A DNA stretch of 64,000 nt from Prevotella sp. Its GTDB lineage: Bacteria; Bacteroidota; Bacteroidia; Bacteroidales; Bacteroidaceae. The stretch's first letter is position 1. Every line of letters starts with the position of its first letter. The stretch covers positions 1 through 64,000 of the forward strand of contig JAEEXI010000017.1 of NCBI GenBank assembly GCA_016291495.1, read 5' to 3'. The translations under genes and the position numbers were made by a program. Shown here one piece after another: positions 44,328 to 52,588 of this stretch. The notes under the pieces are model-generated. The model made no database searches. It was not told the DNA's origin and worked only from the letters and a program-made list of their open reading frames with translations.

Positions 44328-47300
44328 ATGCGAAACTTGAATAAATATATAACGATGATGAAACATTTGAGAACATGGATGACGGGTGTGCTGACCCTAT
44401 GGACCGTTGCCGGATGGGCAGCCGACTATACCGTCAAGGGTAATTCCGTGACCATTCCTGTCAAGGAAGTGAAGGCGGGTGGTGCCAAGGTGGTACGCCT
44501 GCAAGTGATGAACGACAACATTATTCGGGTACAGGCTACTTCGAAGGAGGCACTGCCTGAGAAACCGGCATCGCTGATGATTGTGCCACAGACAGCGCCT
44601 GCCAAGGGCAGCTACAGCATCACGGAGGATGCTGACAAGGTGGTGGTGAAGGCCAAGAACGTGAAGGCGGTGGTGTCAAAGGCCACAGGTGAGATCACCT
44701 TCTTTGATGCCACTGGCAAGCAACTGCTCAAGGAGGCCCAGGATGGTAAGAAGTTCTGGGACTTTACTGTGCCCGAGCGTGAACTGGGTATGAAGACGGG
44801 CTATACCGTGCCCGAGGAACAGAAGCACGGCCTGTCATGGCAGATGAAGTTCGATTCGCCTGAGGATGAGGCTTTCTACGGGCTGGGTCAGCACCAGAGC
44901 GAGGAGTTTAACATGAAGGGCAAGAACGAGGACTTGTTCCAGTATAACACCAAGGTCAGTATTCCTTTCGTACTCTCCAACAAGAACTACGGACTGCTTT
45001 GGGATAGCTACAGCTATTGCCGCTTTGGTAATCCCAATGATTACCTCCAACTCAACCGTGCCTTCAAACTCTACGACAAACAGGGTCGCGAGGGTCATCT
45101 CACAGGTACTTATGTCGATGCCAAAGGCAAGAAACTGGTCCGTGATGAGGACTCCATCTATTATGAGTATGGCACCCCCGAGAAATCAGCCATAGCCCTG
45201 AAGACCGACAATGGCGGCATCAAGAACTTCCCCAAGGACATCAACCTCATGGGTGCCACCGTCACCTACGAAGGCTTCCTCGAACCCCAAATTGTCAATT
45301 CTCAATTGTCAATTCTCAATTCTCAACTTTACCAGTTCATCCTCTATTACTCCGGCTACGTAAAAGTCTACATCGATGGCAAGGAAGTCGTTCCTGAACG
45401 CTGGCGTACAGCTTGGAACCCCAATACCTATAAGTTTGCTACCGAGTTGCAGCAGGGCAGACGTGTACAGTTGCGCATAGAGTGGCGCCCCGATGGGGGT
45501 GAGGCCTATTGCGGTCTGCGTGTGTCAGAGCCTCGCAGCAAGCAGGAGCGTGAACAACTGAGCATATGGAGCGAGATGGCCAAGGATATGGACTATTACT
45601 TCATCGCTGGTCAGAATCTCGATCAGGTCGTTTCTGGTTATCGCACCTTGACCGGTAAGGCCTCGCTCTATCCCAAATGGGTACTGGGCTTCTGGCAGAG
45701 TCGTGAGCATTATAAGACCTCCGGGGAGATTGAAGGCACACTGGCTGAGTTCCGCAAGCGTCATATCCCCATCGACAATATTGTCCAGGACTGGAACTAC
45801 TGGCCTGAGGACCAGTGGGGTAGCCATCAGTTCGAGGCTTCACGCTATCCCAATCCCCAGCAGATGCTGGATAACGTGCATAAGATGCATGGTCGCTTCA
45901 TGATCTCCGTATGGCCCAAGTTCTATTGCAACACCGATAACTACAAGGAGTTGGATGCCAAGGGTTGGATGTATATCCAGTCGCCCACCGATGATATCCA
46001 TGATTGGATAGGTCCTGGCTATAAGAATGGCTTCTACGATGCCTATGACCCCGGTGCCCGCAAAATGTTCTGGCGCCAAATGGACGATGCCCTCTACACT
46101 GGCCTAAGTAAAAAGTATTCTCAACCGTCAACAGTAAACGGTAAACCCTCAACGGTCAATTCTCAATTGTCAATTCTCAATTCTCAACCGTCAATGGTCA
46201 ATGGTCAATCTTCAATGGTCAATGGTCAATGTTCAATGGTCGACGCCTGGTGGATGGATGCCTCTGAACCCAATGTGCGCGACTGTACCCCCATGTGGTA
46301 TCGCAAGGCCCTCTCTGGTCCCACCGCTTTAGGCACCTCCACGGAGTACTTTAATGCCTATAGCACCGTCAATGCCGATGCCATCTATAATGGCCAACGT
46401 AATACTTGGAAACAAATGCTCAATGGTCAATCGTCAATGGTCAATGGTCAATCGTCAATGGTCAATGGTCAATCGTCAATGGTCAATGGTCAATGTTCCG
46501 AGCCCCGTGTTTTCTTACTCACCCGTAGTGGTTTCGCTGGCGAACAGCGCTTCTCTACTGCCACTTGGAGTGGCGATATTGGTACCCGTTGGGAGGATAT
46601 GCGTGCCCAGATGACAGCCGGTTTGAACTATTCGATCTCAGGTATTCCCTTCTGGGGCATGGACCAAGGTGGTTTCTGTGTGGAAAACCGCTATGTGGCT
46701 GCCCAGCAGTTGTATGATCGCACCAAGGTCGAGAACGAAGACCTGAAGGAGTGGCGCGAGTTGCAGACCCGCTGGAACCAGTTCGGTACCTTTATCCCTT
46801 TGTTCCGTTCCCATGGTCAGTGGCCCTTGCGTGAGATCTGGAACATTGCCCCTGATGAGCATCCCGCTTACAAGTCATTCGTTTACTACGATAAGTTGCG
46901 CTATCGCCTCATGCCATACCTCTATTCACTGGCAGGCTGGGCCCACTTCCAGGATTACACCCTGATGCGCCCCTTGGTCATGGACTTTAATGGCGACAAG
47001 GAAGTCGAAAACATCGGTAACCAGTGGATGTTCGGTCCCGCCCTCATGGCCTGTCCCGTAGGTTATTACAAGGCCCGCAACCGCTCTGTTTACTTCCCCT
47101 CCCCCTGTGCCTGGTACAACCTCTACACCGGTGAATTAATCATCGATAAAGGAGAAACAACCGTAAACAGTAAACAGTCAACTGTAAACAGTAAGCCCTC
47201 ATCTCTCACCTCTAACCACTCACCTCTCACCTCTAACCATTCAAGCCGCAGGCTCATCGTAGATGCTCCTTACGAACAAATCCCAGTATTTGTCCGTTCA

Positions 47301-47651
47301 GGCTCCATCATCCCCTTCGGTCCAGAGATGGAGTGGAGCGACGAGAAACCCGCAGAGTTGATTAACTTGTATATCTATGCTGGTCAGAATGGCACCTTCC
47401 AACTCTATGAGGACGAAGGTACCAACTATAACTACGAGAAGGGCAAGTATGCCACCATCGATATCACCTACGATGATGCCACCCGCACCGTATCCTTCGG
47501 TGCCCGCAAGGGCCAGTTCCCCGGCATGCTGAAGAACCGCCGCTTCAATGTGGTACTGATCACCAAGGAGACCCCCAAGCCCTTGAACCTCGATAATCCC
47601 GAGGGCAAGCTAGTTCAGTATAATGGTAAGGAAGTCAGTGTACATTTGTAA
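44328..47651 (+). CDS. GH31 alpha-xylosidase-like enzyme carrying four in-frame heptad-repeat insertions
   Basis: A 1107-aa exported GH31 enzyme (signal peptide MMKHLRTWMTGVLTLWTVAGWA; ATGs at 44355/44358 may be the real start). It has the N-terminal beta domain (YGLGQHQSEEFNMKG), an inserted PA14-like domain (YQFILYYSGYVKVYIDGKE), the barrel with the nucleophile in WWMDASEPN and the acid/base in TWSGDIGTRWE, and C-terminal beta domains. The PA14 insertion and motifs resemble alpha-xylosidases of xyloglucan degradation. Four tracts of period-7 DNA are translated in frame, writing NSQLSIL, NGQSSMV, TVNSKQS and SLTSNHS peptides at 45293, 46119, 46418 and 47162. One lies directly before the nucleophile motif. 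The catalytic residues are intact, but activity is uncertain. Confidence 0.85.
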   Translation: MRNLNKYITMMKHLRTWMTGVLTLWTVAGWAADYTVKGNSVTIPVKEVKAGGAKVVRLQVMNDNIIRVQATSKEALPEKPASLMIVPQTAPAKGSYSITEDADKVVVKAKNVKAVVSKATGEITFFDATGKQLLKEAQDGKKFWDFTVPERELGMKTGYTVPEEQKHGLSWQMKFDSPEDEAFYGLGQHQSEEFNMKGKNEDLFQYNTKVSIPFVLSNKNYGLLWDSYSYCRFGNPNDYLQLNRAFKLYDKQGREGHLTGTYVDAKGKKLVRDEDSIYYEYGTPEKSAIALKTDNGGIKNFPKDINLMGATVTYEGFLEPQIVNSQLSILNSQLYQFILYYSGYVKVYIDGKEVVPERWRTAWNPNTYKFATELQQGRRVQLRIEWRPDGGEAYCGLRVSEPRSKQEREQLSIWSEMAKDMDYYFIAGQNLDQVVSGYRTLTGKASLYPKWVLGFWQSREHYKTSGEIEGTLAEFRKRHIPIDNIVQDWNYWPEDQWGSHQFEASRYPNPQQMLDNVHKMHGRFMISVWPKFYCNTDNYKELDAKGWMYIQSPTDDIHDWIGPGYKNGFYDAYDPGARKMFWRQMDDALYTGLSKKYSQPSTVNGKPSTVNSQLSILNSQPSMVNGQSSMVNGQCSMVDAWWMDASEPNVRDCTPMWYRKALSGPTALGTSTEYFNAYSTVNADAIYNGQRNTWKQMLNGQSSMVNGQSSMVNGQSSMVNGQCSEPRVFLLTRSGFAGEQRFSTATWSGDIGTRWEDMRAQMTAGLNYSISGIPFWGMDQGGFCVENRYVAAQQLYDRTKVENEDLKEWRELQTRWNQFGTFIPLFRSHGQWPLREIWNIAPDEHPAYKSFVYYDKLRYRLMPYLYSLAGWAHFQDYTLMRPLVMDFNGDKEVENIGNQWMFGPALMACPVGYYKARNRSVYFPSPCAWYNLYTGELIIDKGETTVNSKQSTVNSKPSSLTSNHSPLTSNHSSRRLIVDAPYEQIPVFVRSGSIIPFGPEMEWSDEKPAELINLYIYAGQNGTFQLYEDEGTNYNYEKGKYATIDITYDDATRTVSFGARKGQFPGMLKNRRFNVVLITKETPKPLNLDNPEGKLVQYNGKEVSVHL
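45293..45327 (+). repeat. GH31 insertion 1: five heptads in the PA14-like domain
   Basis: TGTCAAT, TCTCAAT, TGTCAAT, TCTCAAT, TCTCAAC; translated as VNSQLSILNSQL just before YQFILYYSGY. Confidence 0.85.
46119..46244 (+). repeat. GH31 insertion 2: eighteen heptads (126 nt) before the catalytic nucleophile
   Basis: Eighteen units in unbroken phase: TCTCAAC, CGTCAAC, AGTAAAC, GGTAAAC, CCTCAAC, GGTCAAT, TCTCAAT, TGTCAAT, TCTCAAT, TCTCAAC, CGTCAAT, then GGTCAAT/CTTCAAT/GTTCAAT variants and GGTCGAC. 126 nt equals 42 codons, so the frame is kept. The protein continues DAWWMDASEPN directly after it. Confidence 0.95.
46418..46501 (+). repeat. GH31 insertion 3: about twelve heptads between barrel strands
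   Basis: GCTCAAT, then GGTCAAT and CGTCAAT in a 21-base super-period, ending GTTCCGA: 84 nt or 28 codons. Translated as three repeats of NGQSSMV before SEPRVFLLTRSGF. Confidence 0.92.
47162..47245 (+). repeat. GH31 insertion 4: twelve heptads in the C-terminal beta domain
   Basis: CGTAAAC, AGTAAAC, AGTCAAC, TGTAAAC, AGTAAGC, CCTCATC, TCTCACC, TCTAACC, ACTCACC, TCTCACC, TCTAACC, ATTCAAG: 84 nt. The motif changes from TAAAC to TCACC without a change of phase. Confidence 0.92.
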
Positions 47652-47673
47652 CTGACTTCCTTCGCAAGCTCCG

Positions 47674-47870
47674 CTTGCTCAGTCTTTAGAGGTGAGAGGA
47701 TAGAGGTAAGAGGTAAGAGAATAGCTGGATAAACTTAGAAAATATAGATAAAAGGGAGTGTCAGAAGTAATCTCTCACCTCTCACCTCTCACCACTCACC
47801 TCTAAACCGTAAACCGTAAACCGTAAACGGTAAACTTTCAATTCTCAATTCTCAATTCTCAATTCTCAAT
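47674..47870. repeat. Right copy of the composite repeat plus a 14-heptad tail
   Basis: The first 135 bases (to about 47807) match the copy at 44175. From 47773 to 47870 the heptads run in one phase through three motifs: TCTCACC (x3), ACTCACC, TCTAAAC, CGTAAAC (x3), GGTAAAC, TTTCAAT and TCTCAAT (x4). Confidence 0.88.
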
Positions 47871-47890
47871 TCCAAAAAAATGTCATTTTT

Positions 47891-47923
47891 TTTGGATTTA
47901 TATAAAAAAAAGTCGTACCTTTG
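47891..47923 (+). promoter_or_regulatory. Promoter of the capsule-type locus
   Basis: TTTG 47891-47894, a 21-base spacer and TACCTTTG 47916-47923. It lies immediately after a repeat tract and drives a leader of about 200 nt before the antiterminator gene. Confidence 0.75.
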
Positions 47924-47930
47924 CACTTGA

Positions 47931-48133
47931 TTTCACGTGCACGTAATTTAAATAGGAACGAAGAGCGTGTGGTCAAGACAGGCAGACAATCCTCGGAAGA
48001 GGCTCTTCATACATCAAGTTTCTCTGGACTCCATAGGGTGCGGATGCCATTGGTAAATAGTTCAAATTCAACAATTTAGAACGCTGATAGTCCGACAGAA
48101 AACCATCTGTCCGGACAAGGAGAAGAAGTATAT
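47931..48133 (+). promoter_or_regulatory. Long 5' leader of the antiterminator gene, probable antitermination target
   Basis: About 200 nt without a gene. GAAGAGGCTCTTC at 47996-48008 is self-complementary. A hairpin at 48090-48116 (GTCCG-ACAG, loop AAAACCAT, CTGT-C-CGGAC) precedes the ribosome site AAGGAG at 48116-48121. In Bacteroides capsule loci such leaders are where the UpxY protein acts (family knowledge); the same is inferred here. Confidence 0.5.
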
Positions 48134-49183
48134 ATGCACGAACTGGTCGATAAGCAACAACATTCCGGTAAACGATGGAATGTCATGATACATCTCAGTC
48201 CACAGTTGATTGAGACCATGCTTCATATGGAACAGCAAGGAGAATCTTGTCCTGTGAAATCCGATTCCTTTGAATATTTTGTTCCATACCTTTTTATGCG
48301 CCCTGATTCTACCGACGAGATTCGTGAGATATTCCATCACTTTGTGTTTATCCGTGCTTCCCAAGAGCGTTTGCGCGCCATGGTGGAGTCTGAGTGGAAC
48401 ACCAGGTCCCGCTTGCATTTGCGTTACTACCGTGACCGTAGTGGTAAGAACATTACCATCAGCGATGAAGAATATCAGCAGTTACGTTCCACCATTTTGA
48501 ACCGTCAGTTGAAGATATTCTTCGGAAAACCCGTAGAACCGGTGGGTCAGATGGCCGTGGGCGACCGTGTGACGTTGCTCATTGACGACTGGCATGGCAA
48601 ACAAGGCAAGATAGAGCGCATCCGACTGAAGAAGGGTAGGGTGTCGATGACCGTAGCCGTAGATATCCTGGGTCATACGAAGAGCGTGAACTTCGAAGAC
48701 CTGCACGATGGTGATGTCATCTTTTCCGACCGTGATACGGAACAGTTACTGACGGGCAATCTCATCAGTAACATCGAGGGTCCGATAGCCACCATGCTCG
48801 AGCATTATTTCCGCAAGGACAATGCCGAGCTCATGCGTCGTGATTTTCCCCGCCTGAACCGTTACTTCTCCTATGCCAACATCCAGATCGACAGTGAGGA
48901 AGACCGCCTGTGCTTCACGTCACTGATGCTGATGTGTGCGGTGATGTTGCGCGAGTCAGCCGTTGTTGAACGTTATCAGCGCCAGTTGTCCGAGTGGTTG
49001 GGCGAAGTCACAGTCCCCCGTTCCGATACCGATGCCTATGTCATGCTCGCCTTGTTCGTCAGTACCCGTAATCCCCGCTACCGTGATGCCGTCAAGTCCT
49101 ATCGCAAGACCCACCCTAATTGCCCCCCCATCCTCGGTACCCTCATCAATAAGCTCCGCAACATCCCAACCCTCAAACCATAG
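48134..49183 (+). CDS. NusG-like (UpxY/LoaP type) transcription antiterminator with extended C-terminus
   Basis: A 349-aa protein. The first 130 residues resemble an NGN domain (RWNVMIHLSPQL, FEYFVPYLFMRP, FHHFVFIRAS) and 150-205 a KOW domain (MAVGDRVTLLIDDWHGKQGKIERI). NusG paralogues of this kind open capsule loci of Bacteroidota and let RNA polymerase read through the long operon. The normal length is about 160-200 aa; here another 145 helical residues of unknown role follow (DTEQLLTGNLISNIEG onward). Capsule genes occur only 12 kb downstream, after a defence-like island. Confidence 0.75.
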   Translation: MHELVDKQQHSGKRWNVMIHLSPQLIETMLHMEQQGESCPVKSDSFEYFVPYLFMRPDSTDEIREIFHHFVFIRASQERLRAMVESEWNTRSRLHLRYYRDRSGKNITISDEEYQQLRSTILNRQLKIFFGKPVEPVGQMAVGDRVTLLIDDWHGKQGKIERIRLKKGRVSMTVAVDILGHTKSVNFEDLHDGDVIFSDRDTEQLLTGNLISNIEGPIATMLEHYFRKDNAELMRRDFPRLNRYFSYANIQIDSEEDRLCFTSLMLMCAVMLRESAVVERYQRQLSEWLGEVTVPRSDTDAYVMLALFVSTRNPRYRDAVKSYRKTHPNCPPILGTLINKLRNIPTLKP

Positions 49184-49241
49184 GTGTCTGCCCACATATA
49201 CATCCGGCAGGATTGTTTAATAGGCCCCACCCACAGACCCT

Positions 49242-49274
49242 AAGCGAAAAGAGGCTTGCAGCCACATTTCGCTT
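49242..49274 (+). terminator. Hairpin downstream of the antiterminator gene
   Basis: AAGCGAAA 49242-49249 pairs with TTTCGCTT 49267-49274, with GGC/GCC inside. No T run follows, so it is either a weak terminator or a pause site that the antiterminator could override. Confidence 0.4.
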
Positions 49275-49347
49275 ACCAAAAGCGGTGTTTATCACTCTTT
49301 CAGAGAGATAATATTGTGGGTCGGCTACCGTATAAAAGTTACAAACA

Positions 49348-49809
49348 ATGATTGTAGAAGAAATAAAAAGCTATATAGAACTTGCGAACTTGGCAAGAAA
49401 TATGGAAAATCTGGCAAACCATATTGAAACGGGTGATGCCCATTTCAATATAGCCTGCATTGAGCGATTTCCATACTTCGATGGTGCACAGTTGCAAGAG
49501 AAGAGAAATAAGGCTATAAAGGAGTACCTCCAGATGCTTATCAAGGCATTTGTTTGCTCTTGCAAGTTCATAATTGATGCTACAGAGCCAATAGTTTTCG
49601 AAGCTATTGACTCCTCTGTGGTTTACTTGTGCGATGTCATTGCATCAAGAAAAGTGCAAGTGCAGCTATTACCGATGGCAAAGCCATTGTACGATATGTA
49701 TAACGAAGCTTATGCAAAACTGCTTCGCAGCCAATTAAAAGAAAATGCAACTCACTTAGAAAAGCTTAAAAAGAGCATTTTTCATGGTTGGGTGCCCATT
49801 TATGGATAA
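49348..49809 (+). CDS. Unknown helical protein at the left edge of the island
   Basis: A 153-aa, probably all-helical soluble protein (ELANLARNMENLANHIE, KEYLQMLIKAFVCSCKFI, YAKLLRSQLKENATHLEKLKKS). I recognise no domain. Its AT-rich codons match the island rather than the capsule genes. It stands about 105 bases upstream of the next gene. Confidence 0.55.
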   Translation: MIVEEIKSYIELANLARNMENLANHIETGDAHFNIACIERFPYFDGAQLQEKRNKAIKEYLQMLIKAFVCSCKFIIDATEPIVFEAIDSSVVYLCDVIASRKVQVQLLPMAKPLYDMYNEAYAKLLRSQLKENATHLEKLKKSIFHGWVPIYG

Positions 49810-49913
49810 AAGATAACCGCCCTAGGCGCATCTGCGATTGCGTAGATAAGCCTTTCACTGAAAAAAACGTCAGCCACTTCTGTGAAGAGACTGGGTTCTA
49901 AAATAAAAGAGTC

Positions 49914-50537
49914 ATGAAATCTTGGATCTCATTTTCTATAAGTTGCTTTGCAATACTGTTGTCCTTAGTGGCAATTGGGGTTACTCTGCCTATATGCGGG
50001 ACTCTTAACTTTGACTATTACGGGGCAATTGTGGGCGTTCTAGCTTTCTTGATTACGGTTCTAATGGGTTATCAGATTTACACTGTAATCAATGTAAAGG
50101 ATGAGCTTAAAGAGATGAAATCACTGAGAGATTCCTTGGAGCAGAAACTCAATGAACAAAAGAATGCCATTACGGCAGAATATAAACAAGAATTCGACTA
50201 CACCTTGCCGTTGTTTGTTGCATTATCCAAGCAAAATATGGCTGAGATTGTTGTCAATTCATTGAATGTATTCGCACGTACAAAAACAGGCAGTTGGGCT
50301 AGAGGATTTGCCGAGCAGACATTAGTACTTTCCATTCTTGGAATGGATGAAAGTCTGTTTAATAAGATAGCAGACGATGTGTCACCCAGAATAAGTGACA
50401 AGGAGATAGTTGCCTTCTATAACATCATCATTGAGAAAGAAAAGGCAGGCACTTTTCATGATGCTGATGATATAAGAAAACGTCTCAACTTGTTACTCTC
50501 AAAAGCAACCGGATTAAACAATGGAGAAAATATATAA
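49914..50537 (+). CDS. Two-helix membrane protein with coiled coil, partner of a DUF2806-like protein
   Basis: A 207-aa protein. Two membrane helices (residues 5-27 and 37-60) are followed by a coiled coil (65-95, DELKEMKSLRDSLEQKLNEQ) and a soluble helical domain. No family name can be given. The next gene starts 17 bases before this one ends, so the two are translated together and probably form a membrane-anchored pair. Confidence 0.6.
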   Translation: MKSWISFSISCFAILLSLVAIGVTLPICGTLNFDYYGAIVGVLAFLITVLMGYQIYTVINVKDELKEMKSLRDSLEQKLNEQKNAITAEYKQEFDYTLPLFVALSKQNMAEIVVNSLNVFARTKTGSWARGFAEQTLVLSILGMDESLFNKIADDVSPRISDKEIVAFYNIIIEKEKAGTFHDADDIRKRLNLLLSKATGLNNGENI

Positions 50538-51390
50538 AAATCAATACCTACAGGACCTTATTGGTCAGACTATAGGCAACTATGGCAGCACTCCTAGGCT
50601 TGAAGCATTCAGTCAGGCAGAGAACCATAATATTGTTGCTCCAGTTGACAAAGATTTGAATAAGCGGACAGCATTCCGTATCTATACAGAGGAAATAAAG
50701 AGACAGCAGAATCTTGAAGATGTATTTGATTATGCAGATGAAGAACTAGGCAAACATCCTGAACAAGAAGGTAAGGCGGTAGATGAAGACTGGTCACACA
50801 GGTTTGTCACATTTGCAAAAGACATCTCTGATTCTGAACTGAAAAGTTATTGGGGGCGTTTGTTGGCAGGTGAAATAAAATCAACAGGCACTTATTCCTA
50901 TAGAATGATGTTGCTGATGAGTCAACTCTCAAAAAGAGAAGCAGATAGCATAAGAGAAGTATTCAAGTATGTAATGTTCTTAGATAATGATGAGAAAGTT
51001 CTGATACTTAAGACGATGGATTATAGTCCTATTACAATGGGGCAACTATTGTTTATGCAGGAGTTGGGATTGATAGATTCCAAAGACAATCTTTCCGTCA
51101 CATATACTAACAACGATAATACTATAGCCCACAACTACGTTTTTACTCGAAATGGGATAGGGCTTGTGTTCACATCGAAGGCTCTGGAGGTTGTATTCCC
51201 TATTTATAAATTAACGAGCATTGGAAAAGAGTTTCTTCTACTCAATTCAGATGTTGAAATAGATATGGATTACCTTAAAAAGGTAGCAGAACTTACAGTA
51301 AAAGAACAAAAAAATGCGGTCTCTGTTAAATGTGGGAGGATACAATTTGTTAGTCAAGACCGTTGGAGAATGATAGAAACCTTCTTTTGA
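50521..51390 (+). CDS. DUF2806-like protein
   Basis: A 289-aa protein. The segment DEDWSHRFVTFAKDISDSELKSYWGRLLAGEIKSTG (about residues 92-125), then TYSYRMMLLMSQLSKREADS, matches the DUF2806 pattern (D.dW..rF...a..is...lq..Wg.iLAgEi..pg.fs.rtl..l..ls). The C-terminal part may be a winged-helix-like beta domain (LTSIGKEFL). Proteins with this motif occur scattered in defence-rich regions; no activity is established. It overlaps the preceding membrane-protein gene. Confidence 0.65.
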   Translation: MEKIYKNQYLQDLIGQTIGNYGSTPRLEAFSQAENHNIVAPVDKDLNKRTAFRIYTEEIKRQQNLEDVFDYADEELGKHPEQEGKAVDEDWSHRFVTFAKDISDSELKSYWGRLLAGEIKSTGTYSYRMMLLMSQLSKREADSIREVFKYVMFLDNDEKVLILKTMDYSPITMGQLLFMQELGLIDSKDNLSVTYTNNDNTIAHNYVFTRNGIGLVFTSKALEVVFPIYKLTSIGKEFLLLNSDVEIDMDYLKKVAELTVKEQKNAVSVKCGRIQFVSQDRWRMIETFF

Positions 51391-51523
51391 GATAGTTCAA
51401 CATTTGTTTAATTCGTGTGATTCGTGTTCGCTTAACAATTTCTTTCATTTCCTCCATTTCTGTGGTTCATTAAGACCTTTGAGCTAAATATTCTAGTCAT
51501 AAAACAAGTAACAAAGTGTTAAT

Positions 51524-52588
51524 ATGAAGATAATATCGTTTGAATATAGTGATTACAGTTGGGCGCTTGATAAAGTGTCCTTTGGTAATCTGAATTTGAT
51601 AGTCGGCAGGAATGCTGTCGGCAAGTCGAAGACGTTGAATGCTATTGTCTTGTTTGTCAGATTCCTGAATGGCGATGTTAATGCCGCTACCCCTTCTCAT
51701 TGGTGTAAGGTGGAGTTTGTGACGGATGATAACACTCTATTGACGTATGGCTATGATTATACAGATAATGTAATCACTGATGAAACTCTTTATAGAGGCA
51801 CTGATAAGATTATTTCCAGAAACAAAGAACATGCTTTCATAGGACCTACAGAGGTTAATCCTCCTGCCAATAAGTTGTGTGTTCAGTCTCAGCGTGATAC
51901 GAAGAATTATCCGGAGTTCGAGTCTATCATGCAGTGGGCAGAGAAGTTGAAAGGCTATTCTTTTAGCGAATTGTCTTCTACAAAATCCTATGAAATCCCC
52001 AGTCTGTTTAATGAAAAGATTAGTTTCTCAGATATGTATGAGAAGATTTTTCAAATAGAGGAAAAGAGGGATTTCGTAATCAGCAAGATGAAAGAATTGG
52101 ATTATGAGATAGACTCTATTGAACCCGTCAAGATTTCCGACAAGTTTAATATCGTGATAGTGAAGGAACATGGAGTGAATACTCCTTTGTACTCTGCCTT
52201 GCTATCTAATGGAATGCTCCGTGTGTTATATATCTTTGCTTATATGGCATACCTTTCTACTGAGCAGGGGGCAAGAACGTTGCTCGTGGACGATCTTGGT
52301 GAGGGTCTTGACTTCAGTAGATCCAGTAAATTGAGTAAGATTATCTTTGATTATTGTGAGGCACATGATATCCAGTTGATTGTTACATCAAATGATAATT
52401 TCCTGATGAATGCAGTCAATTTAGATTACTGGGTAATATTGCAGCGCGATGGCGAGCATACGACAGGAATTAGTAAGAAGACTCATCCTGATATGTTCCT
52501 GAAGTTTAAGAAGATGGGTCTGAATAATTTCGATATGCTCAGTACAGACTTCATATACAGATATCTTGAGAAAGCCAAGGAAGTATGA
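51524..52588 (+). CDS. AAA/ABC-type ATPase of a two-gene ATPase-TOPRIM module
   Basis: A 354-aa SMC/OLD-like ATPase. The Walker A is GRNAVGKS (28-35). The LSNGMLR segment stands where the ABC signature is expected, and the Walker B with D-loop is TLLVDDLGEGLDF; a switch-type SND (IVTSNDN) follows. The middle part is helical. The following gene overlaps by four bases and encodes a TOPRIM-like protein. Split ATPase plus TOPRIM pairs (AbiL, PARIS, RloA/B types) are known phage-defence modules; membership here is inferred. Confidence 0.75.
   Translation: MKIISFEYSDYSWALDKVSFGNLNLIVGRNAVGKSKTLNAIVLFVRFLNGDVNAATPSHWCKVEFVTDDNTLLTYGYDYTDNVITDETLYRGTDKIISRNKEHAFIGPTEVNPPANKLCVQSQRDTKNYPEFESIMQWAEKLKGYSFSELSSTKSYEIPSLFNEKISFSDMYEKIFQIEEKRDFVISKMKELDYEIDSIEPVKISDKFNIVIVKEHGVNTPLYSALLSNGMLRVLYIFAYMAYLSTEQGARTLLVDDLGEGLDFSRSSKLSKIIFDYCEAHDIQLIVTSNDNFLMNAVNLDYWVILQRDGEHTTGISKKTHPDMFLKFKKMGLNNFDMLSTDFIYRYLEKAKEV

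Noticed and set aside
46119..46501. Diversity-generating retroelement target or phase-variable tract in GH31
   Set aside because: No reverse transcriptase or template repeat is in the window, and the changes are in unit type at fixed phase rather than at adenines. Phase variation by single-unit slippage would break the frame; this remains untested.
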